Shown: positions 6,047 to 8,704 of the stretch, piece by piece | Layout: the number at the start of each line of letters is the position of its first letter | How positions within the stretch are numbered: the stretch's first letter is position 1 | Made by a program: the position numbers and the translations under genes | Notes under the pieces: model-generated | Databases searched by the model: none | What the model saw: only the letters and a program-made list of their open reading frames with translations | Told to the model about the DNA's origin: nothing | NCBI GenBank assembly: GCA_002455375.1 | Contig: DKKR01000097.1 | Coordinates: 3,600-12,303 of the forward strand | Reading direction: 5' to 3' | DNA length: 8,704 bases | DNA from: Bacteroidetes bacterium UBA6661 | GTDB taxonomy: Bacteria > Bacteroidota > Bacteroidia > AKYH767-A > OLB10

Positions 6047-6982
6047 ATGGCAAGAGAAGTCAAATTGTTTTCCGGTGAAGCTACACGCTATCTGGCTGAT
6101 AACATTGCACTTAGTTATGGTTTGCCGCTTGGTGATGTTATTGTCTCGCATTTCAGCGATGGCGAATTTTCGCCCTATTTTGATGAAACTGTGCGTGGTT
6201 GCGATGTGTTTATCATCCAATCTACCTTTGCACCAACCAACAATTTGTTTGAACTTTTGCTTCTGATAGACGCTGCTAAAAGGGCTTCGGCACATTATAT
6301 CACTGCTGTAATTCCATACTTTGGTTTTGCCCGCAGCGACCGCAAAGACAAACCCAGAGTAGCCATTGCCAGTAAGTTAGTAGCTAACCTGCTCACTGCT
6401 GCCGGTGTCACCCGTGTGATGACTATGGACTTACATGCTCCGCAAATACAGGGATTTTTTGATGTTCCGGTAGATCATTTAGATGCCTCTTCCATATTTG
6501 TTCCATATATCAAAAATCTAAACCTGCCCAACCTGTTGGTTGCAGCGCCCGATATGGGAGGTGTTTACCGTGCCCGCGAATATGCCAAGTTCTTTAATGC
6601 AGAAATGGCTATTTGTGATAAGCAGCGTAAACGTGCTAATGAGATTGCCAGCATGCAAGTGATTGGTGATGTTGCGGGTAAAGATGTGATATTGGTTGAC
6701 GACATTGTGGACACGGCAGGTACGTTGACAAAAGCTGCAGATTTGCTCATGGAAAAAGGAGCCTGCTCTGTGAGAGCCTTCTGTACACATGCTGTACTTT
6801 CGGGCAAAGCTTACGAAACTATTGAAAACTCCAAACTGACCGAACTGATAGTAACTGATACCATACCATTACGAAAAAAATCAACAAAAATAGTACAGCT
6901 ATCAACGGCAGAACTTTTTGCTTATGCTATCAGAAGGGTTTATGAATATTCTTCTATCAGCAATCTATTTGTTAAATCTTAA
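6047..6982 (+). CDS. prs: Ribose-phosphate pyrophosphokinase (PRPP synthetase)
   Basis: The enzyme transfers pyrophosphate from ATP to ribose 5-phosphate to make PRPP, the precursor for purine, pyrimidine, histidine, tryptophan and NAD synthesis in the cytoplasm. The 311 residues match the class I family (about 310-320). Visible motifs are the N-terminal KLFSGEATRYLADNIA and SDGEF segments, the ATP-site region YFGFARSDRKDKPR, the metal/ATP loop TMDLHAPQIQGFF (D128, H130), and the PRPP-binding loop VDDIVDTAGT (D218, D219, D222, T223, G225, T226). The start MAREVKLFSG is the usual one, just behind a good promoter. It is followed after 18 bases by rplY, a pairing with bL25 and pth that recurs in many bacteria. 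It is a housekeeping gene with no sign of damage or transfer; the CRISPR locus ends about 110 bases upstream. Confidence 0.98.
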   Translation: MAREVKLFSGEATRYLADNIALSYGLPLGDVIVSHFSDGEFSPYFDETVRGCDVFIIQSTFAPTNNLFELLLLIDAAKRASAHYITAVIPYFGFARSDRKDKPRVAIASKLVANLLTAAGVTRVMTMDLHAPQIQGFFDVPVDHLDASSIFVPYIKNLNLPNLLVAAPDMGGVYRAREYAKFFNAEMAICDKQRKRANEIASMQVIGDVAGKDVILVDDIVDTAGTLTKAADLLMEKGACSVRAFCTHAVLSGKAYETIENSKLTELIVTDTIPLRKKSTKIVQLSTAELFAYAIRRVYEYSSISNLFVKS

Positions 6983-7000
6983 AATTATATATCAATTACA

Positions 7001-7639
7001 ATGAAATCATTAACGATTAAAGGTACCAAAAGAGTAGGCCTTAAAAAACAAGAGTTGAAAAAACTCCGTGCCGATGGTAATGTACCATGCGTGTTATACG
7101 GTGGGAAAGAAAATGTGCACTTTAGCACAACGGCACTTGAACTGAGAGATCTGGTTTATTCTCCACAAGTTTACACGGTTAATCTCGATGTAAATGGAGA
7201 GCAGTTTCATGCAGTAATGCAAGACATCCAGTTTCATCCTGTGACGGACAAAATCCAACACGTAGACTTTTTGCAATTACATCCGGACAAAGCTGTTTCT
7301 ATAGCTGTTCCGGTTGCCGTTAAAGGCAGCGCAGAAGGTGTTAAACAAGGTGGTAAGCTGATTCAGAAAATGCGCAAAATGCAAATCAGTGCATTACCTG
7401 CAAATTTACCTGATGCTATTGAAATTGATGTCACTACCTTGGGTATAGGACAAGCAGTTAAAGTTTCGAATATTCAACGTGACAACATTACGTTGCTCGA
7501 TTCGCCAAACAACATTATTGTTGCAGTAAGAACTACAAGAAATGTAGTTGAAGAAAATCCTGCGGCTGCTGCGGCTGCTGCAGCTCCAACTGCTGCTAAA
7601 CCGGCTGCTGCTGCACCTGCTGCTAAACCGGCTAAATAA
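7001..7639 (+). CDS. rplY: 50S ribosomal protein bL25 (L25/Ctc family, long form)
   Basis: This protein binds 5S rRNA in the large ribosomal subunit. It is the long form (212 residues), with the N-terminal 5S-binding L25 domain at about 1-90 (LKKLRADGNVPCVLYGG; VMQDIQFHPVTDKIQHVDF) and the C-terminal beta domain at about 95-180 (PVAVKGSAEGVKQGGKL; LPDAIEIDVTTLGIGQAVKV). Long forms are often annotated as Ctc, a general stress protein in Bacillus. From about residue 187 it ends in a low-complexity Ala/Pro/Lys tail encoded by GCT/GCG-rich triplets, basic and probably disordered. It lies 18 bases after prs, surely in the same transcript, and is closed by the terminator at 7659. Confidence 0.97.
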   Translation: MKSLTIKGTKRVGLKKQELKKLRADGNVPCVLYGGKENVHFSTTALELRDLVYSPQVYTVNLDVNGEQFHAVMQDIQFHPVTDKIQHVDFLQLHPDKAVSIAVPVAVKGSAEGVKQGGKLIQKMRKMQISALPANLPDAIEIDVTTLGIGQAVKVSNIQRDNITLLDSPNNIIVAVRTTRNVVEENPAAAAAAAAPTAAKPAAAAPAAKPAK

Positions 7640-7658
7640 TTTTTAAAATCTATCATTC

Positions 7659-7697
7659 AAAGCCGGGTATATAACCATATCCGGCTTTTTGTTTTTT
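7659..7697 (+). terminator. Intrinsic terminator after rplY
   Basis: AAAGCCGGGTAT (7659-7670) pairs with ATATCCGGCTTT (7677-7688) over 12 bp, including one G-U pair, around the loop ATAACC. A T-rich run (TTTTTGTTTTTT, 7686-7697) follows and overlaps the end of the stem. This is a textbook rho-independent terminator ending the prs-rplY transcript. It lies only 16 bases before the pth start codon. Confidence 0.92.
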
Positions 7698-7713
7698 AAA
7701 AAATTTAAGTTCA

Positions 7714-8280
7714 ATGTCTAAATTTTTGATTGCTGGTTTGGGTAATCCGGGTGCAGAATATGCCGGCACACGACATAACATCGGCTTTGGTGTCTTGGAT
7801 TTTATTGCACAGCAACATGCCTGCACTTTCAGCAATACACGCTATGCACACCTGAGTGAGTGGCGTCATCGTGGCAAGCCTGTGTTTTTAATCAAACCCA
7901 CCACCTACATGAACCTTAGCGGCAAAGCCATTCAATATTGGATGCAGGCCGAAAAAATTGCCATTGAAAATATCCTTGTCATTACTGATGATATTGCCTT
8001 ACCTTTCGGAACACTGCGTCTGCGAGCCAAAGGAAGTGATGGTGGTCACAATGGACTTAAAAGCATTCAGGAATGTTTGAACAACACCAACTATGCACGA
8101 CTGCGCTTTGGCGTTGGCAGTGATTTTCCAAAAGGCCGTCAGGCTGATTATGTACTTGGCAACTGGACAGAAGAACAACTACAACAAATTCCTGAAAAAT
8201 TAAAATTGGCAGAAGAGATTGTTAAAAGTTTTATCGGTCATGGTGTAAACCGAACCATGAATGATTTTAACAAAAGATGA
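7714..8280 (+). CDS. pth: Peptidyl-tRNA hydrolase
   Basis: Pth cleaves the ester bond of peptidyl-tRNAs that fall off the ribosome, recycling tRNA in the cytoplasm; it is usually essential. The 188 residues match the family (about 185-200). Active-site residues are all present: N11 (GLGNPG), H21 (TRHNIG), N67 (TTYMNLSG), D93 (ITDDIALPFG) and N113 (GSDGGHNGLKS). The motif order and the start MSKFLIAGLGNPG are typical. It stands next to rplY as in many bacteria, but an intrinsic terminator lies between them and I see no clear promoter in the 16 bases after it. pth may depend on read-through or on a promoter overlapping the terminator. Confidence 0.98.
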   Translation: MSKFLIAGLGNPGAEYAGTRHNIGFGVLDFIAQQHACTFSNTRYAHLSEWRHRGKPVFLIKPTTYMNLSGKAIQYWMQAEKIAIENILVITDDIALPFGTLRLRAKGSDGGHNGLKSIQECLNNTNYARLRFGVGSDFPKGRQADYVLGNWTEEQLQQIPEKLKLAEEIVKSFIGHGVNRTMNDFNKR

Positions 8281-8608
8281 AACCACCAAACAATTACTTC
8301 ATTGATTTGATCAATTGATTCTTCTAAATTACAACATCCCAAAAACACTTCTCTTTTACAAATTAATCCAATACTTTTACTTCATCAAAAAAATAAATCC
8401 TTTTGGCTGAGAAAACAATATTTTTTAAAGCGATAACTTTTCCTATTTGTTACAATTTATTGCTCTAAATGGGCAGTTTTAAATTTTCCACGTTAAGATA
8501 GGGAATCTACCGTGCAATGCGAGCGATTCCATGGCATGAAATATGCAAACATTGTGTAGTTTCGGCATCACAAATCAAGTCAGCAAACCCACACCAAACA
8601 GTTAATAC
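8281..8608. other. AT-rich intergenic gap after pth
   Basis: This 328-base stretch has no credible ORF or tRNA. A small hairpin, ATTGAT/ATCAAT at 8301-8315 with a 3-base loop, follows the pth stop, but without a T-run it is a poor terminator. A GC-richer patch near 8500-8540 contains GGAATC (8502-8507) and GATTCC (8525-8530), a 6-bp inverted repeat with a 17-base loop. TAGTTTCG at 8557-8564 is one mismatch from a Bacteroidota -7 box but lacks a TTG at the right distance. Confidence 0.5.
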
Positions 8609-8704
8609 ATGGACAATTATCATTTAAGACAATCTGCCAAAACCAGATTTTTAAATTTTTTCAGAAGTATTTTCACCATACCCGTCTTTGAAAAATTGCT
8701 GCTT
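8609..8704 (+). CDS. Start of an unidentified protein, cut by the window edge
   Basis: An ATG at 8609 opens a frame that stays open for 32 codons to the end of the window, beginning MDNYHLRQSAKTRFLNFFRS and continuing with IFTIPVFEKLLL. The peptide is basic and aromatic at first, then hydrophobic, as in an amphipathic N-terminal helix. It is too short to assign. The IP-x-F-EKLL pattern is vaguely like the start of some FkbM-type methyltransferases or glycosyltransferases, but this is only an impression. Confidence 0.5.
   Translation, partial: MDNYHLRQSAKTRFLNFFRSIFTIPVFEKLLL

Noticed and set aside
7474..7656. Ala/Gly-rich minus-strand ORF opposite the end of rplY
   Set aside because: It is the mirror of the GCT/GCG-rich tail codons of bL25; repeats of this type keep several frames open by composition alone.

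Overview
The window looks like a chromosomal segment from a member of the Bacteroidota. It is AT-rich, its genes lack Shine-Dalgarno-like leaders, two promoters fit the Bacteroidota pattern (TTG, 19 bases, TAnnTTTG), and the prs, bL25 and pth proteins have the character of that phylum. Genus and species cannot be told from the sequence alone.

Layout. The left edge holds the 5' part of a tRNA-Leu(CAA) on the minus strand (1-47). A 330-base AT-rich gap with one strong hairpin (174-201) follows. Then comes a compact type V-A CRISPR-Cas locus: an intact cas12a (378-4208), a RhuM-family gene whose ATG overlaps the cas12a stop by 8 bases (4201-5241), a decayed cas2 without a usable start (5282-5544), a leader carrying a well-formed array promoter (5667-5696), and a short array of four 36-base repeats and three spacers (5708-5934). 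The right third is housekeeping: prs (PRPP synthetase, 6047-6982), rplY (ribosomal protein bL25, 7001-7639), an intrinsic terminator (7659-7697) and pth (peptidyl-tRNA hydrolase, 7714-8280). A 328-base gap and the first 32 codons of an unidentified gene (8609 onward) close the window.

How it works together. All catalytic, crRNA-processing and PAM-contacting residues that I could align are present in Cas12a, and the repeat carries the canonical Cas12a handle. Interference and crRNA maturation should therefore work with only Cas12a and the array. Adaptation should not: cas1 and cas4 are absent, and cas2 is broken. In the usual order (cas12a-cas4-cas1-cas2-array) the cas4-cas1 positions are occupied here by rhuM. 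The locus thus looks like an interference-only system with a frozen spacer set, in which a RhuM protein of unknown function is translationally linked to the effector. This gene order, the rhuM/cas2 single-stop arrangement and the inverted repeats are the points most worth following up.
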